DNA of 12,999 nt from JANRIZ01 sp033764445 (GCA_033764445.1 JANRIZ010000102.1:1-12999); one strand, 5' to 3'; numbered from the stretch's first letter, positions 6,852 to 12,568 are shown. Numbers and translations are program-made. The notes: generated by a model not told the origin, from the letters alone.

Positions 6852-7664
6852 ATGTTTCCCACCGCCCTCTCCCTGAAAATATTCACGCTCGGACTCCAGA
6901 ACACCTTTGTGTACCGGTGGAATTTTCTCATGCGCCTGTGCATGAGTTTTATCCCGCTTCTGGGTCTGGTCTACTTCTGGGGGGCGGTCTATGAGGGACG
7001 CGGAGGGGTGAGCATCAACGGCTACAGTTACGGGGAGATGATCTTTTATTTCCTGCTCGTCAATCTCACCCAGGCCCTGACCATGCCCCTGGACGACGAA
7101 TGGCAGATCGCCAACGAAATCCGCGACGGCCAGCTCAGCCAGCATCTGCTCAAACCCTTCAACTACATGGGCTACCGGATCCTTCTTTTTGTCTCCAACC
7201 GCATGGTGTACACGCTCATCGCCCTGGGACCCACCACCCTGATTTTTCTGTATTTTCACCGGTATCTCTCCACCCCGCACGAGCCCATGACCTGGCTGTA
7301 CACAGCCCTGGCCCTGGTATTGACGGCCACCCTGCAATTTCTCATCTCCTACATCATCGCCCTTTTTGCCTTCTGGATCCTGGAGGTTTCCACGCTGGTC
7401 TTCATCTATTTTTCCCTCGAATACCTGTTTGCCGGACATCTCTTCCCCCTGGACATCATGCCCCGATGGATGTACGCGATCATCCAATGGACCCCCTTCC
7501 CGTATCAGCTCTTTTTCCCCATCGCCGTCTTCCGGGAACGGCTCTCCCCGCATGAGATGCTCACCGGGTTCCTGATCCAGTGCCTGTGGATTGGAGTCCT
7601 CTTTTTATGTGCCCGGGGCCTCTGGAGACGGGGCCTGCACAAATACACCGCCGTGGGCGGCTGA
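6852..7664 (+). CDS. ABC-2 type transporter permease, first subunit (COG4587-like)
   Basis: This 270-residue membrane protein has about six hydrophobic segments, roughly at residues 30-46, 62-78, 110-134, 145-173, 175-196 and 236-254. The cytoplasmic loop after the second segment carries EIRDGQLSQHLLKPFNY (about 89-105). This matches the R-x-G-x-L-x-x-x-L-L-K-P pattern of DUF990-type ABC-2 permeases, which I believe is the region that contacts the ATPase. It starts 6 nt after the ATPase stop and is followed after 11 nt by the second permease; together they would form a heterodimeric channel. The substrate is unknown. The order ATPase-permease-permease is what COG4586/4587/3694 operons show. 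No signal peptide or extra domain is seen. Confidence 0.9.
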   Translation: MFPTALSLKIFTLGLQNTFVYRWNFLMRLCMSFIPLLGLVYFWGAVYEGRGGVSINGYSYGEMIFYFLLVNLTQALTMPLDDEWQIANEIRDGQLSQHLLKPFNYMGYRILLFVSNRMVYTLIALGPTTLIFLYFHRYLSTPHEPMTWLYTALALVLTATLQFLISYIIALFAFWILEVSTLVFIYFSLEYLFAGHLFPLDIMPRWMYAIIQWTPFPYQLFFPIAVFRERLSPHEMLTGFLIQCLWIGVLFLCARGLWRRGLHKYTAVGG

Positions 7665-7675
7665 TCCCTCCGACC

Positions 7676-8485
7676 ATGCAACGCTACCTCGACATCTACC
7701 GCATTCTGCTCCGGAACTCCCTGATCCGGGAGATGAATTTTGCGGCCAATTTCTGGCTCTGGCTTGTCTGCGAGGCCCTCTGGTTTGTGGCCCAGGTGGC
7801 CCTCATCGAGGTGGTCTTCCTGTACACGGACTCGGTGGCCGGATGGGACAAATGGCAGGTGGTCATGCTCTACGGCACACATCACCTGGCCAGCCAGATT
7901 TTTCAGGCGGTCTGTTTTGTCAATCTCGTCAACGTCCCGGAACTGATCCGCACCGGCAAGATGGATTTCCTGATGCTCCAGCCCATCAACGCGCAATTTG
8001 CGGCATCCACCAAACAGTTCGGTTTTGACAACCTCGTCAATGCCTTCCTCGGCCTGGCCTTTGTGGTGTTTGCGTGTTATAAACTGTCATTCATCCCCTC
8101 GTCCGCCCAGGTCGTCCTCTATCTTCTGGCGGTGGCTCTGGCGGTGGTCATCCATTATTCCCTCACAACCCTCCTCGTGACCGTCTCCTTCTGGATCGTC
8201 CGGGCCCAGGGAGCCGTCTATGCGTACTACAACTTCATGAATCTCGCGCGCTACCCGGATGCCGTTTTTGGTACCGCCCCCGCCGCGGTGAAATTTCTGC
8301 TGACCCTTGTCTTTCCGGTGCTGCTCGTGGCCAACGTCCCCACCCGGCTGCTCAATGACATCACCTCCGGGCCTGCCCTGTGGATGTCCGCATGCCTGCT
8401 GGTCATCAGTGCCGTGTGGATTTTTTCCTTCTCGGTCTTTTTCTGGAATCTCGGCATGAAAAACTACACCAGCGCCAGCAGCTAA
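7676..8485 (+). CDS. ABC-2 type transporter permease, second subunit (COG3694-like)
   Basis: This 269-residue membrane protein has about six hydrophobic segments, near residues 27-50, 62-82, 117-140, 145-172, 203-221 and 235-258. The loop after the second segment contains LIRTGKMDFLMLQPINAQF (about 90-108), the same R-x-G-x-x-D-x-x-L-x-x-P loop as in the first permease, so the two permeases are paralogues. I chose ATG 7676 (MQRYLDIYRILLRNSL) over an upstream in-frame ATG at 7580, because the latter would overlap the previous gene by 85 nt and add a proline-rich tail unlike the family. It is the last gene of the transporter operon. A GC-rich 5-bp hairpin (8502-8506 with 8516-8520) follows the stop but lacks a T-tract, so termination here is uncertain. 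Confidence 0.9.
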   Translation: MQRYLDIYRILLRNSLIREMNFAANFWLWLVCEALWFVAQVALIEVVFLYTDSVAGWDKWQVVMLYGTHHLASQIFQAVCFVNLVNVPELIRTGKMDFLMLQPINAQFAASTKQFGFDNLVNAFLGLAFVVFACYKLSFIPSSAQVVLYLLAVALAVVIHYSLTTLLVTVSFWIVRAQGAVYAYYNFMNLARYPDAVFGTAPAAVKFLLTLVFPVLLVANVPTRLLNDITSGPALWMSACLLVISAVWIFSFSVFFWNLGMKNYTSASS

Positions 8486-8557
8486 GCGGGGTCGGCTGCC
8501 GGTCCGATGGCATGGCGGACGGGACAAAATCATTCTTCGTTCTCAGTCTCCAAAAAA

Positions 8558-8640
8558 ATCCGTGTTTGATCTGTGTGCATCCCGAACTCCGACAGCCACT
8601 CCGATAAATTGCGGACAAACCATCCATGACAAGTCCGTGC
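8558..8640 (+). repeat. R1 intergenic repeat, copy 1
   Basis: The first 30 nt (8558-8587, beginning ATCCGTGTTTGATCTGTGTG) are identical to 12219-12248. After an insertion of about 31 nt in this copy, similarity resumes with CCATCC-xx-GACAAGTCCGTG at about 8620-8639, matching 12249-12267. An inverted partial copy lies at 12295-12320. The repeat is not inside any gene. Confidence 0.8.
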
Positions 8641-8703
8641 CTCCGCCTCCCACTGAGCGTTGAGAGTTCAGCATTGGACGTGCGGAAACCGGTTGTAAAA
8701 ACA

Positions 8704-8749
8704 GAATCAGCCAATAGTCATTAGAAATCCGAAATGAGACATTTCCCCC
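8704..8749 (+). repeat. R2 intergenic repeat, copy 1
   Basis: This 46-nt unit starts GAATCAGCCAATAGTCATTA and ends GACATTTCCCCC. It aligns without gaps to 9906-9951 with 41 of 46 positions identical. Both copies are followed within about 25 nt by a CTCTGCG-rich motif, so the true repeat unit is probably longer and composite. Confidence 0.75.
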
Positions 8750-8864
8750 ATCCGCGTTCCTCTGCGTCCTCTGCGGGGTTCCTCTCCGCGGGACCCCGCG
8801 GTTGAACTTCGGATTTTCCGGGCTTGTCTTGCCGCTCAAATCCTGTTTTTCTGATCCCTCACAT

Positions 8865-8938
8865 TGCCCGATAGTGTAACGGTAGCACATCGCCCTTTGG
8901 AGGCGAGCGTCATGGTTCGAATCCATGTCGGGCAACCA
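8865..8938 (+). tRNA. tRNA-Gln (anticodon UUG)
   Basis: A full cloverleaf can be drawn. The acceptor stem TGCCCGA pairs perfectly with TCGGGCA. The D stem is GTGT/GCAC (last pair a wobble). The anticodon stem TCGCC/GGCGA encloses loop CTTTGGA, giving anticodon TTG. The variable loop is GCGT. The T arm is CATGG-TTCGAAT-CCATG. The discriminator is A and the CCA end is encoded (8936-8938). The 74-nt length is normal. It reads CAA (and CAG by wobble) codons. Confidence 0.95.
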
Positions 8939-8951
8939 CATCGCCCCCCCT

Positions 8952-8982
8952 TTGCCGGAAACCCCGCGCCCCGGCAAGTTTT
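8952..8982 (+). terminator. Probable intrinsic terminator after tRNA-Gln
   Basis: TTGCCGG (8952-8958) and CCGGCAA (8971-8977) form a perfect 7-bp stem with a 12-nt loop, followed by GTTTT (8978-8982). It lies 13 nt after the tRNA CCA end and before the ThuA-like gene, where a tRNA terminator is expected. The T-tract is short, which limits confidence. Confidence 0.55.
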
Positions 8983-9023
8983 GGATTGCAAATGTTCCAC
9001 AGCCCTTTTGGATGACATTCACC

Positions 9024-9671
9024 ATGAAAAAAGCTTTGATCTTCCAAGGCGGCTGGGACGGCCACCACCCGCTCCAATCCGCCCAAATTTTCGCCGAGGT
9101 CCTGAGGAAGGAAAACTTCGAGGTTGAAATTTCCGACACCCTGGACGTCCTGCTCAACCGGGAAAAACTTGCCGGGCTGAATCTGATCGTCCCCCTCTGG
9201 ACCATGGGCACGATCACCGGCGAACAGGAACAGGCCCTGTGCACCGCGGTTCGCGAATCCGGGGTGGGACTGGGTGGATTCCACGGCGGCATGTGCGATG
9301 CCTTTCGCAACAGCTGCGACTACCAGATGATGACGGGCGGGCAGTTTGTGGGGCATCCCGGCAACTGCGTTGAGCATATCGTGCACGTGACCGACCGGAC
9401 CGACCCGGTCATGGACGGCATCCGTGATTTCAAACTCAATACGGAGCGCTACTACATGCATGTGGACCCCTCCAACCGCGTCCTGGCGACGCTGACCTTT
9501 GCCGGCCATGAGGTGCCCGGCGGCGGGCAGCTGATCATGCCCACGGTGTGGAAACGCATGCACGGCAAGGGCCGTGTTTTTTACGCCTCCTGGGGGCACC
9601 AACCCTCCGATTTCGAGGTGCCGGAAGCGAAGGAAATTGTCCGTCGCGGCATGCTCTGGGCCGCCCTTTGA
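9024..9671 (+). CDS. ThuA-like domain protein
   Basis: This 215-residue protein belongs to the ThuA-like group (glutamine-amidotransferase-like fold). It opens with MKKALIFQGGWDGHHPLQSA; the middle has GLGGFHGGMCDAFRNS, then YQMMTGGQFVGHPGN and ERYYMHVDPSN; it ends GKGRVFYASWGHQPSDFEVPEA and RRGMLWA. The H-G-G and G-G-x-F-x-x-H-P blocks are the recurrent ThuA motifs. ThuA was first linked to trehalose use in rhizobia, and homologues are common near sugar catabolic genes, but no reaction is certain. I chose ATG 9024 because MKKALIF starts the first core strand. Longer versions would start at 9012, or within the tRNA at 8925, which is not credible. It has no signal peptide. It stands alone between tRNA-Gln and a repeat island. 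Confidence 0.88.
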   Translation: MKKALIFQGGWDGHHPLQSAQIFAEVLRKENFEVEISDTLDVLLNREKLAGLNLIVPLWTMGTITGEQEQALCTAVRESGVGLGGFHGGMCDAFRNSCDYQMMTGGQFVGHPGNCVEHIVHVTDRTDPVMDGIRDFKLNTERYYMHVDPSNRVLATLTFAGHEVPGGGQLIMPTVWKRMHGKGRVFYASWGHQPSDFEVPEAKEIVRRGMLWAAL

Positions 9672-9714
9672 TGTCGGGCGTCGGGCGCGGGGGGAAATCG
9701 GAAGCCACGAATGA

Positions 9715-9821
9715 AACGCGGATGGGTTCGTTCCTTTTGAAAATGAAAATGTTCCTCCCAGACCCGCTGTCGTCGTGGCGGAGGCAGGCACCTCCAATTG
9801 AAGGCCGAATATCATTCATCA
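9715..9821 (+). repeat. R3 intergenic repeat, copy 1 (direct)
   Basis: This 107-nt unit, starting AACGCGGATGGGTTCGTTCC, aligns without gaps to the reverse complement of 12121-12227 with 93 of 107 positions identical. By my count 12 of the 14 differences are transitions. A central block of 29 nt (from TTCCTCCCAGACCCGCTGTC) is identical. The flank before it (CACGAATGAAACGCGG) resembles the end of R1, so R1 and R3 may be parts of one larger repeat. Confidence 0.85.
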
Positions 9822-9843
9822 ATGGCATAACCCGTGATATTCG
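9806..9843. repeat. 9-bp inverted repeat overlapping the end of R3 copy 1
   Basis: CGAATATCA (9806-9814) and TGATATTCG (9835-9843) are perfect inverted repeats with a 20-nt spacer. The left arm is inside R3, the right arm is outside it. R3 copy 2 keeps the left arm but lacks the right arm at this distance. It may be an end of a mobile unit or chance. Confidence 0.6.
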
Positions 9844-9905
9844 CGGTTAAGAAAATCTGCGGTTGCCAGTCGTGGTTAAAAGTCCGTTGAGTGTTGGGGC
9901 GAGCG

Positions 9906-9951
9906 GAATCAGCGAATCGTCATTAGACATTCGAAATCAGACATTTCCCCC
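9906..9951 (+). repeat. R2 intergenic repeat, copy 2
   Basis: This 46-nt unit starts GAATCAGCGAATCGTCATTA and ends GACATTTCCCCC; 41 of 46 positions match 8704-8749 in the same orientation. It lies about 50 nt from the end of the CBM9-like gene. Confidence 0.75.
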
Positions 9952-9999
9952 TTGTTGAGAGACCTTCCCCCTCTGCGCCCTCCGCAGACACTCCCCGAT

Positions 10000-10773
10000 T
10001 CATTCAAAAACGAAGACGCCCCAATGCTCGGGGGTCAGTTCCGTTTCCGTGGGCAGATCCGCCGTCACATTGGCAAACGCATTAAAGAGATAGGCGCGGC
10101 GCAATGTGAGCATCCCCCCGTCATTCGAGGAGAGGACACCCATGTCCCCCACCATCCTCTGACCGGGTCCGGGCTGGATTTTTAATGCCTCATAGGGGAC
10201 GCGCGCCTCACAGACGTACCCTTCCGGGGATACTTTGAAACACATTTCGACGCCTTTGACCTCATACACCACGGAATCCATTTTGATGGTGCGGACCGGC
10301 GAAATAAAATCCACCTTGTCCTCGGCTTTTGTCCCCGGGACGATCTGACGATACAGGACGGAAACGGGAGGGGTCAGCGGCACCAGCAGCAGACGGAGGT
10401 CGCCCTCACTCACAGAGCGGGGGGAGCCCCTGTATGTTCCCAGCATCAGATCCACGCAGTCCCCTTCCTTAAAATGGCTGTTCGGGTCCTGGCCACGATT
10501 TTTGAGGGGATTGGCATCCACCACCTTGTAGAGCAGGTAAAGATTTTTGGCGTCATGGACCGCAGCCACCTCGGCGACCATGATTTCCCCGACGATGATT
10601 TTCCGCCATGCAACGCCCTTCCATTTTGCCAGGTCCCCATCCAGTGCGGCCGGAACCGTGATTCCCAGTTTCGTGACATCCTTGATCACATATTCGTTTT
10701 TGTCCGCCGCCCGGAGGGGAACTGCAAAAACGCCCAGGAGCAGGAGGGAGAAGCCAAACAGGCGATGTTTCAT
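10000..10773 (-). CDS. Secreted CBM9-like (DOMON-type fold) protein
   Basis: This is a 257-residue protein. MKHRLFGFSLLLLGVFAVPLRAA is a signal peptide, with cleavage likely near residue 22-23. The mature part follows the family 9 carbohydrate-binding module pattern: ITVPAALDGDLAKWKG (about 38-53) is the usual start (x-x-x-D-G-x-x-x-x-W), then AVHDAKNLYLLYKVVD (71-86), FKEGDCVDLMLG (101-112), GYVCEARVPYEAL (185-197) and the terminal EHWGVFVFE. CBM9 modules bind the reducing ends of sugars, but many stand-alone proteins of this shape in PVC bacteria have no known ligand. No catalytic domain is attached. It is transcribed away from the GntR/LacI-type regulator, which may control it. The ATG at 10773 is fixed by the signal peptide. 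Confidence 0.72.
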   Translation of the reverse strand: MKHRLFGFSLLLLGVFAVPLRAADKNEYVIKDVTKLGITVPAALDGDLAKWKGVAWRKIIVGEIMVAEVAAVHDAKNLYLLYKVVDANPLKNRGQDPNSHFKEGDCVDLMLGTYRGSPRSVSEGDLRLLLVPLTPPVSVLYRQIVPGTKAEDKVDFISPVRTIKMDSVVYEVKGVEMCFKVSPEGYVCEARVPYEALKIQPGPGQRMVGDMGVLSSNDGGMLTLRRAYLFNAFANVTADLPTETELTPEHWGVFVFE

Positions 10774-10779
10774 GGATGG

Positions 10780-10809
10780 ATTTTAAGGTGATCCTGTAAA
10801 AAGCTCCAA
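10780..10809 (-). promoter_or_regulatory. Candidate promoter of the CBM9-like gene
   Basis: On the minus strand TTGGAG (10809-10804) and TAAAAT (10785-10780) are 18 nt apart. The -10 box ends only 6 nt before the ATG at 10773, so transcription would begin at or very near the start codon, giving a leaderless mRNA. The -35 match is weak. This is a pattern reading only. Confidence 0.3.
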
Positions 10810-10884
10810 TTCTAAATTGCGGCGAAGGCTCTTCCTCCGCTCTTTTTTGGACGCACCCGGCACTTCCGGTCTTCACGTTTCTTT

Positions 10885-10913
10885 TTGACTTTGTCGGTGT
10901 GCGGGGATATGTA
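10885..10913 (+). promoter_or_regulatory. Likely sigma70 promoter of the GntR/LacI-type regulator gene
   Basis: TTGACT (10885-10890) and TATGTA (10908-10913) are separated by exactly 17 nt. Transcription would start near 10920, leaving about a 20-nt leader before ATG 10940. GGGTG (10914-10918) and CACCC (10928-10932) form a small inverted repeat centred on the predicted start site, a reasonable place for an autorepressor operator. Confidence 0.55.
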
Positions 10914-10939
10914 GGGTGCCGCCAATTCACCCCCTGAAC

Positions 10940-12073
10940 ATGAGCCCAAAATTTACAAAAAAAATCGAGCATAAGTATGTGCGACTCAGGCGCACGCTGC
11001 TGGAAATCATTCGAAAAAGCGCTCCCGGGACACAGCTTCCCAGTTATAACCAGATGAGTCTGGAAATGGACGTCACCCAGCCGACCATTGACCGGGTATT
11101 GCAGGAATTGACCATCGCCGGGCTGGTGGAACGACGCCAGGGAAAAGGCATCTTTGTTTCGAATACCAGTCACGACAAGGCGGTGGCACTGGTTTTTGGC
11201 GGACAGATTCTCAGTCCGTGGGCCTCCCCCTTCTACAATCTGCTGCTGATCAATCTCCAGGCGTACGGCAGGGAAAAAAACCTCAAAACCCGTTACTACA
11301 TCGACACGCCGGATATCATGAATCCGTTGAATGAAAATGCCTCCCATAAATCCTACGAGGCCGATGCCGCCTCCGGACGCATTTCCGGGGTCATCGTGGG
11401 GAGTCTTCCGGGCCTCACCCAGCTCGAATGGCTCAGGCAGGCCGGGGCTCCGGTGGTCTGGTTCACAGGCAATATCCCCATTCCCGGGGCGGTGGTCCTT
11501 GATTTTATGCAGTTGATCCGGGTCGGCGTCGATTCACTTGCCTCGCGCGGATGCAAAAAAATCGGCCTGATTTCGCCGTTTTTTTATCCGGCTGATGAGC
11601 AGGGTGAATTCGCCCTGGAAATCATCAACACCTTCCAGAAGTCTTTGGCGGCACATCACCTCCCCTTCGTGGAGGACTTTGTTGTCAACCCAGACTTCTC
11701 GACGGATCGCGCGGTCAGACAGGGCGTGCCAGGTTCCAACAACACGGCTCATCTCATTTCACGCCGTCTCGCCGGGCATGAATTTCCCGACGGACTGATC
11801 ATCACCGATGACATTTGCTCCCGGAGTGTCATCAACAAATTCCAATCCGCAGGCATCCGCCTGAATCATGATGTCAAAATAGCCTCCCACTCCAATCAGG
11901 GCTCCCCCTCGCTGCACGAAATGGAGGATCAACTCATCCGGCTGGAAGTGGACGTGTATGAGTTGGCCCGGTGTCTGTATGAGCAGCTCCAGCGCGCCCA
12001 ATCTCAACCCGATCTGCCTCCCCCCCATTTTATGCCCATCAAGGCCTGTATCCCCGAAGTTCTGAGGGGATAG
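10940..12073 (+). CDS. GntR-family transcriptional regulator with LacI/PBP-like sensor domain
   Basis: This is a 377-residue protein. Residues about 12-75 form a GntR winged helix: RRTLLEIIRKSAPGTQLPSY, MDVTQPTIDRVLQEL (recognition helix) and GLVERRQGKGIFVSN (wing). The rest has the periplasmic-binding-protein fold used by LacI repressors: KAVALVFGG, RISGVIVGSLPG, GAPVVWFTGNIP, VGVDSLASRGCKKIGLISP, DGLIITDDICSRSVINKF, VKIASHSNQGSP. This is the AraR-like architecture in which a sugar or sugar derivative releases the DNA. I chose ATG 10940 over GTG 10916, because the predicted transcription start (about 10920) excludes the GTG. The regulator is divergent from the CBM9-like gene, a usual place for its target. 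A weak hairpin without T-tract follows the stop (12076-12090). Confidence 0.88.
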   Translation: MSPKFTKKIEHKYVRLRRTLLEIIRKSAPGTQLPSYNQMSLEMDVTQPTIDRVLQELTIAGLVERRQGKGIFVSNTSHDKAVALVFGGQILSPWASPFYNLLLINLQAYGREKNLKTRYYIDTPDIMNPLNENASHKSYEADAASGRISGVIVGSLPGLTQLEWLRQAGAPVVWFTGNIPIPGAVVLDFMQLIRVGVDSLASRGCKKIGLISPFFYPADEQGEFALEIINTFQKSLAAHHLPFVEDFVVNPDFSTDRAVRQGVPGSNNTAHLISRRLAGHEFPDGLIITDDICSRSVINKFQSAGIRLNHDVKIASHSNQGSPSLHEMEDQLIRLEVDVYELARCLYEQLQRAQSQPDLPPPHFMPIKACIPEVLRG

Positions 12074-12120
12074 CAGGTTTTGAAAAAGCCAGGGCCATTG
12101 GATGTGAAGCCCCATAATCC

Positions 12121-12227
12121 TGATGCATGATATTCGACCTTCAATCGGAGGCACCCAACTTCGCCACGACGACAGCGGGTCTGGGAGGAATGTTTTCATC
12201 CTCAAAAGGAACGAACCCATCCGTGTT
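12121..12227 (-). repeat. R3 intergenic repeat, copy 2 (inverted)
   Basis: The reverse complement of this stretch aligns without gaps to 9715-9821 with 93 of 107 positions identical. It abuts and overlaps by about 9 nt the R1 copy starting at 12219, so R3 and R1 are joined here. The other copy, near 9700, also has an R1-like flank at the same end. Confidence 0.85.
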
Positions 12228-12269
12228 TGATCTGTGTGCATCCCGAACCATCCGGGACAAGTCCGTGGC
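12219..12269 (+). repeat. R1 intergenic repeat, copy 2
   Basis: The first 30 nt are identical to 8558-8587; the second part (CCATCCGGGACAAGTCCGTG) matches about 8620-8639 without the 31-nt insert present in copy 1. This copy is the more compact form. Confidence 0.8.
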
Positions 12270-12315
12270 TTGCGATTCCATGAGACTCTTTGAGAGCCAC
12301 GGATCAAACACGGAT
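12262..12315. repeat. Nested inverted repeats made by an inverted R1 piece
   Basis: TCCGTGGCT (12262-12270) pairs with AGCCACGGA (12295-12303), a perfect 9-bp stem with a 24-nt loop. In addition GATCAAACACGGAT (12302-12315) is the exact reverse complement of 12219-12232 in R1 copy 2. The two pairings overlap by 2 nt (12302-12303), so they are nearly nested and could fold as one long hairpin or as alternatives. Confidence 0.7.
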
Positions 12316-12568
12316 TTTGGGGCGTGGTCCCAGGCTTCCCATACGGCAGCCTACAGGGCCTGTCTCCAAGATGACTTTGTTCAAAAAACTCTGCCAGAAG
12401 CTTCTCAGACACGTTCAAGCATGGTGATGATGCACTATAAGTTTTTTGACGTTTCTGATTTGTTTTGATTTAAGATGCACAAACATTTTCAAGATAAAAA
12501 CTTACACAATTCAATATTTTCATTAAAAAAACATTGCATTCGCATGATTGACATTGTAAATACAGGAT

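Larger units (their letters stand above)
8486..8864. other. Intergenic repeat island 1
   Basis: This 379-nt stretch between the transporter operon and tRNA-Gln has no gene I can support. It holds one R1 repeat (8558-8640), one R2 repeat (8704-8749), and a CCTCTGCGTCCTCTGCGG motif at about 8758-8775 that recurs in degraded form near 9969. The 8641-8700 part contains GTTGAGAGTTCAGCATTGGA-type text, loosely echoed at about 9888. No convincing tRNA promoter is visible just before 8865. Confidence 0.6.
9672..9999. other. Intergenic repeat island 2
   Basis: This 328-nt stretch between the ThuA-like gene and the CBM9-like gene (both genes end here) carries R3 copy 1 (9715-9821), a 9-bp inverted repeat (9806-9843), text of the type CGCGGTTAAGAAAATCTGCGG at about 9842-9862, R2 copy 2 (9906-9951) and a degraded CTCTGCG motif (about 9969-9986). 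No gene is supported. The repeats run almost up to the stop codon of the CBM9-like gene at 10000. Confidence 0.6.
12074..12568. other. Intergenic repeat island 3 and AT-rich leader
   Basis: This 495-nt gap between the regulator and the prepilin gene has two halves. The left half (about 12074-12415) is GC-rich and contains R3 copy 2, R1 copy 2 and an inverted R1 piece that together make nested hairpins. The right half (about 12425-12568) is strongly AT-rich and is probably the promoter region of the prepilin gene; TTGACA at 12548-12553 is the best -35-like match but has no good -10. The open frames crossing the left half are explained by the repeats and I do not call them genes. Confidence 0.6.

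Noticed and set aside
6840..7553. 237-codon minus-strand open frame opposite the first permease gene
   Set aside because: It is a very hydrophilic antisense translation of a membrane protein, as expected of a shadow frame.
8486..8525. Intrinsic terminator after the second permease (stem 8502-8506 / 8516-8520)
   Set aside because: The stem has only 5 bp and is followed by GGGACAAAATC rather than a T-tract.
8925..9023. Upstream extension of the ThuA-like protein starting at ATG 8925
   Set aside because: That start lies inside the T arm of tRNA-Gln and the extension crosses the terminator-like hairpin; the conserved domain begins at 9024.
10916..10939. GTG start for the GntR/LacI-type regulator
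   Set aside because: It falls at or before the transcription start predicted from the TTGACT-17-TATGTA promoter, and the added residues (VPPIHPLN) are not part of the winged-helix domain.
9715..12227. Composite transposon bounded by the inverted R3 copies
   Set aside because: No transposase or recombinase lies between them; the enclosed genes are a CBM9-like protein and a regulator. Kept only as a possible invertible or mobilisable segment in the findings.
8558..12315. Possible CRISPR array from R1-type repeats
   Set aside because: Copies are few, far apart, in both orientations and without regular spacers; there are no cas genes.
12127..12468. 113-codon plus-strand open frame in repeat island 3
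   Set aside because: It is composed of R3, R1 and hairpin repeat sequence, and the corresponding frame in the other R3 copy has unrelated continuation; no sign of protein conservation beyond the repeat.
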